The notes below the pieces were generated by a model, which made no database searches, was not told the origin of the DNA, and worked only from the letters and a program-made list of their open reading frames with translations. A program made the translations under genes and the position numbers. A stretch of DNA of 64,000 bases from Brachypodium distachyon (lineage: Eukaryota; Streptophyta; Magnoliopsida; Poales; Poaceae): the NCBI RefSeq assembly GCF_000005505.3, contig NC_016132.3:2232001-2296000 (forward strand). The letters run 5' to 3'. Positions 21,034 to 32,925 of the stretch are shown here, piece after piece. How positions within the stretch are numbered: position 1 is the first letter of the stretch; each line of letters begins with the position of its first letter.

Positions 21034-23308
21034 ATGCTTCCTGGACTAAGGAAATTGCATCCGGATAATATTTTTGAAGAGGAATTTGGCAGCTCAAGTG
21101 ATTCTGGTCAAGGTGTCTGGAGCATGCTCAGTGAAGAAGTCGCATCAAACATAGCTGAAACTGTTGTATCACTTGCCTCGTTCGATCGCGGTGATTATCT
21201 TTAATTGCATATTTGTGTTTAATCTTTACTAGTTCAGGATTGAAAATTTTAAAACTATGACCCTGTGCAGGGAATTCAATGTTTTTCGCATGCACGGGCA
21301 TAATTATCGATTACAGTCTAACTACCACAACTGCAAGTATTCTGACTTCACTAAGTTTGATTAAATCTATTGATGACGATAGCGAGACCTTCCTCAATAG
21401 GAAGGTTGGCATTGCTAATTTTTCTGTACTCTTTTACCTTATTATGTGAGATCATGGTAATCATTCTCCTAACCAGTGTGTATACTTATTTTCTTCCTTT
21501 ATTATTTACAGATTAAAGTGTGCCTTCCAAATAACCTTGTAGCCATGGGATGGTTGAAATTCTATGATGTAAAATGCAATATTGCTATTGTCAATATCAA
21601 GGCCTTCCCTGTTCTTCGCACATGTCTTGAGCATCAACAACTCAAGTCCCAGAGTGAAGTAGTTGCTGTAGGGCGTTGCTTCAGCTCAGGAAAATTAATG
21701 GCCACAACTGGGATGTTGATTGACAATCCAAGTGAAGCTTATTCTGAGGAGCTTGAAGTCTCCACATGTGAAATCACTATGGTGCACTATTGATTTCTCT
21801 TTTTATTTCCCTACAGAGCAAACAAAAATCGTGTCATGATATAAGTCGCTTAATTTAAATATGATTAATTTTTTTGGATGGGGGCACTAGAAAATTTTCA
21901 ATTATGCAAACTTTGTTTTGTACTGCTAATGTTTTATGCTTTGCTGAGTGTCACTTCATTCTTTCGCTAGACTGGAGTTGGTGGGCCCCTCATTGGATTG
22001 GATGGGGACTTCGTTGGGATGAACTTTTATGATACAAAAGTGACTCCATTCCTACCAAAGAAAAAAATTCTTGAACTCTTGATGCAGTGTAGAAAAATAC
22101 CGACATGCTGGTATGTCCTCCACACTTACTTATGAGCCACAAATTCTATAATTAACTTGTATATGCTTCTCCTTTCAGAAATGTAACCCATTACTCTTTT
22201 TTATGCACTTGGAACACTATTAGGAAAATAGTAATGGTGGAAAGCTTAATCAAACGAAGATTGCACTTAATATAATAGTGCCTTTTCCTGTATGTCTTTC
22301 CTTGTTTTAACTGTTGGCACAATATGGAGCAGAACAAATTGGATGACAAACATTTATGTTTAACATCTCATATGGTCTCAAAAAATATGCAAGCATTTCA
22401 CATAATAAAACCATATTAATTAAACTACAGCGTGCATTATGCAAGGCCACAAGCAGTTAAAGAATGACTATAAATGGCTATTTATTGATTCTAACGTACT
22501 CAATTACTGTAATGCGGAGCGTATGAGAACTATTAGCAGAGAAATTAGAGTCATCCACCCAACACTCGTCTAATTGCCAATAAGCATTGCTTCTAAGCAC
22601 ATTCTATTGTGGATACAACATGATTAACGCAATTTCTGGATGACCATAGAGTTCAACCTTGATTTTCCAGTTGTCCAGTACATCAGTAAACATACGAAAT
22701 GTGAATGAAGTACAGAACAATAATTTTGCGTATCAAAAGCCGGTCATGGGTGGTAGCAAATTCAAAATTCTAACATATTTTTACTACTAATAATGTTTAA
22801 TGGCAAACAGTTCTTGGAATGTGTTTGTGCCTGCCGACTCATGAGCTGTTTATGCTGCTTCTGTAGCTTATACTTGCATTTGATAGGTGATCTGCATTTG
22901 AGAGCATCTTCCTTGCTTACATTTTTTTTTGTGACATCTGTGGCTTCATAAGTAGCAGTACTATTATCTTGTTACTTGCATCCATACAACCTACCTTGTC
23001 AGGCATGTTTTGCAGTTGTCCTGTACTTGTTTGGGACTCTGGGGTCCATGTTGAAGCTATTATAATTGTTTAAATTGAAAAGGTAGTCAAGGCTTGGTAT
23101 AATATTTTCCCATTTCATTTTTCCTCTCGAAATATTTAATGGTTTGAGGTTTTTGGGATTTCTCCATTTGTTGTTCAAATATTTAGTACCATCTGGCTCC
23201 AACTCCTAAATTTTCCTGTATTGCCCCTGTTATTCATTCATCCATGCACATCATCCATGCTTTACTTTTCTGCAGTGGCGGAGCTTGACAAAAATGGCTT
23301 GGGAGGGT

Positions 23309-23339
<31 letters not shown>

Positions 23340-26300
23340 GGCTGTGGGTGGGTGAAGCTGATTTGTTTTTCTTCATGTGGCCCCTTTTACTCATTTTCAG
23401 TTCAACTCCCAAGTCTTAGCACCATTGATCTCTCTCTTACTCCAAATTCAATCAACTACCCCAACAGGATATTTGGACAGATCTGCAGTTCAAACACACA
23501 AACAAAAATCCCCAATTAGGAATTTTGGAGAGAGGATTTGAAGAGGATGTGCTCCAACACTGATTACCAGGAGTTGATTCCCCAATTAGAAATCCTAACT
23601 AGTAACTGGATTACCAGTTACCAAGAATAGGAGGGAAGAGTCGACCGGTGGAGGTCTTCTGGTCGGTGCCCGGGTCGCTGCGCTGCTCCATTGCTCGTCT
23701 CAGTTGGGTCGCTGGCCGCCGGAGGTCACAAGGTCGGAGGCTGGAAGTCGTCACTTGCCAGAAACCAGGTCGCTGCTAACCCAGGCACCGAGCAGTCCTG
23801 TACTCCTGTGCGAGGGCAATTTGATGGGAGCCGAGGGGCCTAGTTTTACAAATGGGGTGGGGGGGGGGGGGGCAGATGCAATAGCTGAGGCCGTGATTAG
23901 TCCGCCGCTGCTTTTCTGGATTAATTTACCACTCTGATGATTGTTCATATTCTGCTGCAGTGTTAAATGTGAGCGAGGAGTTGAACGTAGAACTGGTAGA
24001 CGCTTCAGCAACCCACCAGAATATCCTGGATTAGATGGTGAGAAAAGTGCACTCGTGTTATGCATAGAGCTTTTCAGTGTTCTAAGTTCATGGACATGCT
24101 ATACAGCAATGTACTCGTGTTATGCATAGAGCTTTTCAGTGTTCTAAGTTCTGTACATTTTTCTTGTCCCATCTTTTCTATTTTAGTTCGCTCAAGGTTG
24201 GGGAAGAATCCTTCCTTGTGTACAATCTGTGATCCAGAAGGTCAAACAGGTACTTCTACTGTTACTTCTTGATCATTGTTCACACAGTCATTAATTGTTT
24301 CACTCTGTGGCACCAGAACATGAGGATAAGTTATTAGGCACTTTATCTTTTCTTCCTCGGTGGCCGCAGGATGGTTATGGTGTTGGTAAGTCATTGCTTT
24401 CTGTTTTCCTGATCATTATTAACACATTGGTCATTAATCACTTGACCATGTTTCACAGGATCCATTGATGAGAGAAGAAATGTGCTAAGGTCCAGAAATT
24501 ATCCCTTTCCACTTTTGGAGGATCGTGAGTACTGCTTACTTCATTTTGTTGCACATTTGGCTGCTCTATCCAGCACTCCTCAACAACTATTACATTTCTG
24601 TACCAGGGGGCGGGCGTTTGTTTCATACATTTGAAGATAAATTTTGTGAAGATATCTGGTGGAAACTCACAGAAAAAGTTGCTTCACACATGTCTCAAAG
24701 TGTTGTGTCACTGGCTTCATTCATTGGTAATTGTACTCATCATAGGCTCATTACTTTCTGGTGTTCTTTTTCCTATGTCATGACTAACTAATGATCTTAA
24801 CTATTACTTTCGTAGGAGAAGCAAGATTTTTTGCGTGCACAGGCATATTCATTGATTGCACTGAGTCCACTACAAGAATTCTGACTTCGGCAAGTTTGGT
24901 TAGAACTTGCGATGATAATGATACGATTATTGATAACTTGAAGGTTGGTACTGCTTCTAAAAATTTACGCCTTGTTCATTATTAGAATATTGGCTAAGTT
25001 TCACTGTCTCGTAGCAGATTGAAGTGTGCCTTCCAGATAAACAATATACCAAAGGGACATTGCAACATTACAATTTACACTATAATATTGCTGTCGTCAG
25101 CATCACTGGTTTCAGCTGTACTCGGACAGCACAAATTTATGACCAGGTGCAAATTGAACCTCATGGGGAGGTAGTAGCTGTAGGAAAAATCTTTGAGTAT
25201 GGCATATTAATGGCCGCAAGTGGGATAGTAACTCACAAAGCAAGTAAGATCAATTGCAAAGAACTTATGATCTCCACTTGTAAAATCACCAAGGTACGCT
25301 GAGTTTTTTCATATGGTGAAAATAAATTGGTGCATCAGTATATGAGTAACTACAGAAATCTGCACATCTATATGGCTTACAAATATCATCGTTTTCTATT
25401 TGTTACTTCTGTTTTTGTGCTAGGCTGGGATTGGAGGGCCTCTTATTGATTTTGATGGAAATTTTATTGGCGTGAACTTCTTTGGCCTGGAAGAAACTCC
25501 ATACGTACCAAGTAATATAATTCTGGAACTCTTGCGGAATTTTGATGGAAAAGGGTATGTTTTCTTTATTTATGTAAATTTTTGTACAATATGCATGCAA
25601 GTGTCTTTCATGTGCAGAACATTCAGACTTGAGGGAGGTTCACTTGACTCATGTGTTATTAGTTTAATCTTCTATACTTGAATTTTGGTTCACTAGAACC
25701 TGGGATTGAAGTGGCATACGATAAATAACATGGTAACTATTACCGTAAAGCTATCTCTGAGTAAAAATTTTGTGGCCAAACAGTTTGCGTGTCTGGTTAT
25801 ACAAACGCGTCATAGAGAAGTGCCTTAATACATACGAAAACTCGACTCAAGTCTCGTGACTTAGGGGTCTCAGTATCGAGCCCTTTCGTTCCTTCATCGT
25901 CCAGCCCAGGTTTGTTCCTTGCTTTTAGTACACGCTTGAGAGCCTTTTCGAATGTGAGAGTATTTCGCCCAGGTTGGCCCACCACGTGGCATCATTTATT
26001 GCCGAAACCAATCAACTTTGGCCCAAGTTACGGCAAAACTGACAAAACAGACCTTGAGACGATACTGTTACACAAGATGAATTCCACCGCAAACTATTTT
26101 ACAAATCTAACCTTTTTGCATGAAGGACGCTGTCTTCTGAAACATAACGCGTCTTACTTGGACGCTACGATCCTTGCCATCGTGGCCAAATGGAGCCAGC
26201 ACAGACCCCACACCCAGTCATGTAACGCCCGAGGTTGGGGCGCTCTGCATCATGGCGTAGCCGTGAAGGCTCTATGACCCTGCCCCCAAGGACGTTAACT

Positions 26301-29300
26301 GTTTTCCTGCTCCTGCCGGCATTTATTGCAAATCATTACGTGCAAATTCATTTTTTAGGTGATTTGACTGCATTGTGCGGGAACGAGCTTGCATGTGAAC
26401 TGCATGCCGCATGCGGACAACGCCCGCTAGTTCTTTATTGGTTGCATTTTCGGCTGTTGAACTGTGAAGACCGAAGAGCATGCTAGATGCCGCGGGAGGA
26501 GAGGCGGGACTGGAGTCTGGAGGTGCCGCCGGCTGCGTGCCTTGGTCGACGGTGCTGGCCGCGGAGACGTGGAAGGTCACGAAGAAGCCGATGGAGTTGT
26601 GCTGGACACGACGACGCGAAAGGTGGTGTTCACGGAGCTGGCTCCGCGCTGCCGTACGGACACCAAGTCAGACCGCATCCGAGGATTCGGGCGCTGCGCG
26701 GCCATGGCCGACCGCGACGAGGCACCGGGAGCCACTCCGACGCTGAGTTCGCGTGGCCGAGGCGCCAACTCCGGGGTCGAGCGCGTCCCGGGCTCCGGCC
26801 GCCGCGCCAACGTCGCGGTTGTCGCCGTGAGGACCGGTCGCCCGTCGTAGGATCCGTCGCTGATGAAAGCTTGCTCCGATTGCAGATTTGCTGTGCATGT
26901 TTTTGCAGAGGACAGAATCAAAACAGGCATAAAAGGTTCCAACGCAGTAGTATTTTTTCCGGCATAAAACTCCATCTTGGATTATTACCAATTTTAGATA
27001 TGGAGTAGAAAAGTTGGAGCTGTATGAAATTTCAACATTACGAACAGAAAACATCAAGTGATGTGCACTGAATCTTTTGGATCTGCACCAAATACCAGTG
27101 ATTTGCACTGAATATTTTGGCAAATATCAACAACACATCATTAATCAATTAGCATAAAACCAAGAAGAACAGCTCCCAATTGACGATGGACCGTACTGCG
27201 GACAGAAATTTGACGTTTGAGATCAGAAAAATTGTGGAATCTGTATTGCCATGGAATTTTGGATGGAACATCAACATCATCAAGAACACACCAATTAGGC
27301 TTAAAAACTAGGAAGAAGAGATCAAATGAATACTAATCTGAGACATGAGAAAATTCGCGTCCATCAATCAAACGAACAAATCTCACCAAGAATAAATTAG
27401 AAAATCTCACGAAGAACAGATCACAACATCAATCACACGAACAAATATCAAGAACGCATCATAACACTCAGAAATCGCAGCCGCTCACGGTGCGGCTCCA
27501 GCTGGCCGGGCTGGCGGCCATCATCGTTGCCGTGGAGTCCCGAGGAGGACGCACGGCCGCGGGTGGAGCGCCGTCCGTTCACCGCCGAGGAGGATCCTTG
27601 GCAGCGAGACCTGGACACAAGGACGATGGCGCTCCACGAGGATCCGTCCTCAGGCTCACCACGGAGGCATGGACATCCAGGAGGGCTGCGTAGCGACGGC
27701 GTCCCAGATCTTCGAGACGGAGGGCAGCGGTGACAAGATCTTCGACGGGGAAAGTGCTGTTGACCGGATCCGGATCTTCTTGGGCAGGGCGGCGGCTACA
27801 GAAACTTAGAGGTGGGGAGGCGGCGGTTGGAGGGGCTGCGTGGGTTGGGAGCGGTGAACCGCAGCGTCCGCCGGAACTCCACCGACGGAGACAGGATCTC
27901 GAGGGGCATGGCCGCCTGCGACGCGACCTTCGAGGTGGCTGGCGGCGGTAGGAGGTGCTGGATCCAGGGGTGGCGGCGGATCGTTGTGCAGCTCGAGCCC
28001 AACTTCTATTCAATCCGATCCAGAACCCCAACCGATTTGGTCCTGTATAGACACTGTTTTCTACCCGATCCTGGGCCAACAGAGACCGAAGTGGCCCATG
28101 TTGGACCACTGCGATGGGAAGATCTAACGACAAAAAATTCCGTGACTCCTAGAACACGAGACTATGAAATCCTTGTTCCTTATACATAGCACTTCTCAGA
28201 CCTAGTATCCATAATGGCAAAATCTGGGGTGGTTTTGGCTGTTCATTTATCTTGTTCGTTCTTTTTCCTTTTCCGGGGAGTTGATCTTGTTTCTTTTAGA
28301 CAAACAGGGGCATTAGCAGCCTTTTCCTACTGAAACCAGGGAGTTCACATCAGGATATACCATTCAGTTTTGGATCTCCATAGTTCACCATACTACAAGA
28401 ACATACAGTGAACATAGACATGAGGCGGTAGAGGGCAAAACTAGATAAAGTGCTGTGTAAACTACTGCGCCTTAAACCAGTTGATGTTGAGCATAAGGAA
28501 CTGGCATCTCTCTGCATCAGTCTTCAGATGTTGCATGCATTCTCCAATGGTCTCTGTGAGCCGCCCAATATAGTTGTACATTTGCTCCAGTCCTTCCTCT
28601 AAAGGAGCTCCAGCTTTCTTCAGTTCCATGCTACAGGGACGGAGGCCATATCATAGTGGCCTCAACAGGACCACCAGTAGATGTCTTGAGTACTCCAGAG
28701 TACATTGAGCGCTTCCTTGATGAAGCAGTTTCCAGCCATGGACTGAAGAGAGGATCAGCCCAAGCCTCTTTAACATTGATTCATTGATCATTGTTAAAAA
28801 TGATGCCCTTTGTCATTTCCAGCCCCTACAGGACTGCTGCAGACAACATTAAAAGCAGTTAAATGCTTATCGTTTAGTCCAATTTCTAGTCAGGGTATCA
28901 AAATCTGTAATGTGGCTTTCCTTAAAAGAAATCAAGCGGATGTAACCACTATATCTTTGCTACAGGGCATTCAAAACTTGGTGTTTTGGTCACTTTCTGT
29001 TTTAAACTAATGTCATTAACTTGCTTTTGCAATTTCTTGAACCATTTTGTATGATTTTGATCTTCTCACTGGTGTGCTTGGTTAGCTGTTTGAAATATAT
29101 ATTTTTATGTTAAACTAAATTGTGTGTCTGCATGTAGGACTGGTGCAGCTCATTTTGCCCACGATCAAAACCCAACCAGGTATTTATTTATTTATTTACT
29201 ATGCATTGAAATAACTCTATTTAGCGGCTTATTTAAGTTTTACTGTCAACAGATGGCCTGTGCCTAAGCCATATTGGTGCTATCCGTCATTCCACATCTT

Positions 29301-29343
29301 CGAGGAAGATCCAGAGGATATAGAACCTCAGCGATTCGATTAA
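21034..29343 (+). CDS. Protein with two trypsin/DegP-like domains, catalytic residues lost, 587 aa
   Basis: Fourteen exons: 21034-21190, 21271-21404, 21512-21781, 21971-22110, 23961-24037, 24187-24249, 24317-24385, 24459-24524, 24607-24726, 24816-24943, 25018-25293, 25424-25554, 29138-29179, 29253-29343. They sum to 1764 bases and stay in phase across every border. Domain 1 (about residues 15-230) starts VASNIAETVVSLASFDRG and ends TGVGGPLIGLDGDFVGM. Domain 2 (about 350-545) starts VASHMSQSVVSLASFIGEAR and ends AGIGGPLIDFDGNFIGVNFF. Both belong to the expanded grass DegP-like family. The family GNSGGP serine motif reads TGVGGP and AGIGGP, and the His region reads ILTSLSLI and ILTSASLV, so Ser and His are both missing. 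It is probably a non-catalytic protein of unknown role. The C-terminus is WPVPKPYWCYPSFHIFEEDP. The 1.9-kb and 3.6-kb introns (after exons 4 and 12) hold transposons, so it could instead be two genes. Phase continuity (TG|T) favours one. Confidence 0.75.
22111..23272. other. Intron 4 of the two-domain gene, first part
   Basis: AT-rich intron sequence without recognised coding content. A 67-codon minus-strand frame near 23,000-23,200 has no family resemblance. Confidence 0.45.
23273..23910. mobile_element. hAT-type non-autonomous element in intron 4
   Basis: The tips are cagtggcggagcttgac at the left and gattagtccgccgctg at the right, in inverted orientation. An exact 8-bp duplication, cttttctg, lies at 23265-23272 and 23911-23918. 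Inside are a (gt)n tract followed by a run of G (23,309-23,341) and a second G run at about 23,860. There is no transposase. Confidence 0.82.
25555..29137. other. Large intron 12 of the two-domain gene, with GC-rich blocks
   Basis: This 3.6-kb interval separates two exons whose phases fit (GG|G). Two GC-rich blocks, about 26,460-26,860 and 27,480-28,000, stand out from AT-rich surroundings and hold long overlapping open frames on both strands without family resemblance. They look like inserted or captured sequence. I could not define the ends of an element. 28,640-28,790 on the plus strand has a short protein-like frame (HIIVASTGPPVDVLSTPEYI) that I do not recognise. Confidence 0.45.
28462..28629 (-). 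other. Small open frame of 55 codons, unrecognised
   Basis: The minus strand reads MELKKAGAPLEEGLEQMYNY ... ERCQFLMLNINWFKAQ-stop. Its amino-acid use is protein-like (amphipathic, charged) and codon use is less GC-biased than the noise frames nearby. No splice partner or family was identified. It may be a captured exon. Confidence 0.3.
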
Positions 29344-29817
29344 TGCATTTGTCAACCTCAACCTGCTGATTGAGCCACTTCACTTGCTGGATCGAGCTGT
29401 TTCATGAGCTCCTTTTCATTCATGTACTTGAGGATATAGTGCCAGACGATTTCTAGGTTCAGCCTATGGTATATGTAAAGAGCACTTGACTAGTCCTTTC
29501 CATTCATGTACTTGACGATATAGTACCGGATAGCGCCATGTATGAAGAGTACATGTCTTAACAAAGAGAGAGTACAAGATATTTTTTGTAGTGATTTAGC
29601 ATCTGGACAACATAAGACGCTGCATCAAGCCGTTGCTTCTACCGTCTACTCCCTCCGTTCCATGATTGTTGTCTCCAATTTAACCAAAAATGGATGTATC
29701 TATTACTAAACAGTGTCTAGATACATGTAATATTTTGATAAGAATTATATAAGTTTTACATGTAATATTTGTGCAGCAGGCACTACCCCATCAGCCCATA
29801 GGCACTACCCCATTCAG
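29344..29817. other. 3' flank of the two-domain gene with Stowaway-like remnant
   Basis: A direct repeat of ttcatgtacttga (about 29,418 and 29,500) follows the stop codon. From about 29,649 there is a Stowaway-like left tip (ctccctccgttccatgattg) and family-like interior (gtctagatacatgtaatatt), but the right tip is decayed. No gene is seen. Confidence 0.45.
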
Positions 29818-30099
29818 TCAAAAAGAGAGGTCCCTGGTTTCATCAAGATAAAGAAGTCGTGCTCGGAAAAAAGGATCGTTGCTACGAGAGAAATAGGCAT
29901 CCACGGCTGCACTCCATGGGTCACGAACATCTTCGAAAATATGTCGACATGTCATTAGAAGACAAGTCCCCTCCTCGTCACAGTGAACAACGAAGCCATT
30001 GCCAAGGAAACGACCTCGAAAGTTGAGACGCGCCACGGAGAACTCAAACTCTTGAAACACGTTTCTGGACCAGTAAGATTCGTCCATGTTACCAGCCAT
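29818..30099 (-). pseudogene. Truncated trypsin/DegP-like fragment
   Basis: A 93-codon minus-strand frame begins MAGNMDESYWSRNVFQEFEF, continues FLGNGFVVHCDEEGTCLLMT, then CRHIFEDV, and ends LDETRDLSF-stop. This is the first half of the same trypsin-like fold as the genes at 17-29 kb. Here His (CRHIFED) and a possible Asp (ETRDLSF) of the triad are kept, but the fragment stops before the Ser-bearing half. I found no following exon, and the sequence downstream of the stop is unrelated. It is probably a broken duplicate. Confidence 0.65.
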
Positions 30100-30241
30100 G
30101 ATCGAGTATATATATCCGCGCGCGCGTTAATTAACCACCTGGAAAGAAAAAAAGAAGACAAGATGTAATTCACATGCACTTTTAAATTACTTTAGAATAT
30201 TCTAGCTCACTTGTAGAAAAGAAAAACCTTGAAATTAAATA

Positions 30242-30364
30242 CTCCCTCCATCCAACAAAAACGTCTCGAGTTTGTCAAAATTTGAATGTATCTAGACATG
30301 ACTTAGTGTATAGATTCATTTAAATTTAATCAAAGTTGAGACATCCTTCGTTGGACGAAGGGAG
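30242..30364. mobile_element. Stowaway-type MITE, 123 bp
   Basis: The inverted tips are ctccctccatccaacaaaaa at the left and cgttggacgaagggag at the right. TA duplications lie at 30240-30241 and 30365-30366. The interior holds the family motif gaatgtatctagacatga. Confidence 0.88.
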
Positions 30365-32156
30365 TACTTCAACTCAATCGATATATATGGTATACTCACC
30401 GAAAAAATTAACACCCATGCTAATATATGCGCGACAAGCTTCATGCATTTTTTGTGCATGTGCCAAAACCTGGTCACATCTTAATTTTGGAGTACTACAT
30501 ATACCTAGTCTTAAAGGGAATGAACGCGAATCAGATTAACCAAGATTTTTAAGACCCAATTTGTGAGTGATCAGGAGCAATTAATTGGTTGGAGCTCTAC
30601 ACGGAGTAGCTAGTACTGGCTACTCCGTTTAAGATGTTGGATCCATGCTAGTATATGTGAGTGATCCGTGCTAGTATATAGTTCTACTCCTCTGCATGCA
30701 GGCTGGCTGGCTGGCTAGCTCCGTTGGATCTACTCGCCGACTCCAGCAAGCAGCCTCACAGAGCAGGAGCAGCATTGGCTAGCTACCATGAGTCCATGAC
30801 CAGCTAGCTATACAAAGGTACAACGACGAAGGCATATATGCAGGCGCAAGGGATTAATTCTAGCTAAGCTACTTACCGGCCGGCCGGAAGGAAGGAATGA
30901 AGGAAGGAACACGATTAACCGGCCGGAGGCTGCAGCTAGCTGGCTGGCTGGCGCAAACACAGATCGAGCCGGCACAGCTCAAGGATGGAGCGAGCAGCCC
31001 GCCCTGCTCTGCTAGCTAGCTAGCACTGGTGAAGTGAGCTCAAGGAGATGGAGACGAACCAAAGGTCAAAGGATGCATTATTGTAGATGGGAGGACGGTG
31101 CGGTGCAGGCCTCTGGCCGTCTGGCGCCGGGCACGCGGGGTCGTCAGAAGAGAGCTCGTGGAGCGACGCCGAGGAAGGAAACGCTGCAGGGTACTGCGAC
31201 GGCTAAAGGTGCTCCACCTGCTTGCCGTTTCGGGAAGAAGAAGATGACTGGTATCTCCTTTGAAATAAAATCTTTGACTGCGCCTGCCGGGATCTCTGTA
31301 CTGTCCCATTTATTACCTTTCCTGTTCGAAAAGTATCAAACCAAATTAACTAGTTTCATCAATTTAGAAGAATCCGATGTGAAATTCCAAACTAAAACTT
31401 GCCCATAAAAATTCGATAATCATATATACTTGCATCAATATAGAATGAGTTGAGCCGGGCTGGCCTGGCGGTGGGCCTCCGCTCATGTCTTTCGTCAAAC
31501 TTGACTGCCTCTCATCACCAAGGCTCCTGGGAGCGGCGGCACCAAGGCTCCTTACCGTTGGAGATGCACACCGTACCATTTCTAGACTACTCGTAAGCCC
31601 ATGCGCACAACCACATGACCGGGACAGGACATGAGTACACGTACGGGATGCAAGCAAAAAAAAAAAAAGAAGTTACTTCACTTACGATTATTTTTTCCGA
31701 ACTGGAGTCAAAAGAACTCAATCCGTTAATTACAAAAAAGAGAGTTGTCCAATTTATTAGCAGAATACAAGACAAAAAACCGTAACAAACCGTCAGTGCC
31801 ATCATGTAACACGACTGCACCGTAATCCAAAGGACACTGGCCGACCTGGCTACACAGACGTATTCTCCACGCACACTGCCGAAATAAGGTCGCAACATAT
31901 TTCCGCTTTCCAAATTGCCTCGTCAGCTCTTAACCCAAAAGTGTTGACATCCAGTTAACACGTACAACCTGTTACAACACGGACACGTCTAATGGTATCA
32001 GTGCCTTCTGTCTCATCGTATCTTTGGTGTTTAACTTATCATTAATTAACAACCTCGCAAGAACCTTCAGTTTCGGGACACATTTACTGCGCCAAACCCA
32101 GCTCAGGACATGTCTAATGTAATTGTCCAGAATATTAGCTACAGAGGGAGTAGTGG
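30365..32156. other. Gene-free interval with simple repeats
   Basis: ggct/agct-rich simple repeats lie at about 30,700-31,020 (ctggctggctggctagct and aaggaaggaatgaaggaagg). Open frames around 31,030-31,400 and 31,590-31,910 on both strands show no family resemblance. No RNA gene was recognised. Confidence 0.4.
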
Positions 32157-32925
32157 AGGGCTATGATAAACATATTACAATTTTTTAGGAGAAAAACTAA
32201 CCTGCCAAGTAAAGTTAAACTGACCAATTACATCAAAGTAGTGTCTACCGCCTAGTCATATTCTCAATATCAGTCCCATATATGCTGCACAGTTGCATTA
32301 TTAGTTCCATTGTTGAGCTGCTCCTATGCTGTACGTTAGCTTTCCTCAAAGGCTTTTCTTCACTTCCGAAACATGTATTTCATTGTTTCCAAATGATACA
32401 AAATAAAGCAGTACCTAGCTGGTTATATTGAAGTTGAACACTTTTTTGGGGGAACTTCAAAATTCAAATTCCCATCCCCGATATATAACCCAGATTCGCA
32501 GGTGTCAGCTGCTCCAAAATGCACATGAATACTTCTGCGGTCGTTGCCTTCCGCCCTTCCCTGAAGTTCCATAGCTCATTGAAGACATGCCGTCCATATG
32601 GGCTATTCTCATTGAGCTCGCTCATGGCAACCTTCACTGCATAGCAGACGCTGTCGCCATAATCAATCCGCAGTTGTTTCAGTTTTGGATCATCATCATC
32701 TATAACCTCCTGTAATTGTCCAGAAATCAAAGATGTTGGAGCCAAATGGCCAATGATTCTTCACCAAAAATTCAGAGAACGGAAGTGCACGGATGCGGTA
32801 TGGAAATTGGATGAACACCTTATCTTCTTCATCAACCTGAATGGTCGTAAATGGATGCCAGGATGGCTCCTTCATTTCCTCCTGCCAACTTGAGATCAAC
32901 CTTGCAGCTTTTCCATCTGGATCAT
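32157..32925 (-). repeat. Duplicated segment, partner of 6902-8215
   Basis: The last exon, last intron and 3' flank of the XS/XH gene are found again in inverted orientation 25 kb to the left. Similarity runs from agatggaaaagctgcaaggt through the intron and about 300 bases past the stop codon. This copy lacks the hAT element present in the partner. Confidence 0.85.
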
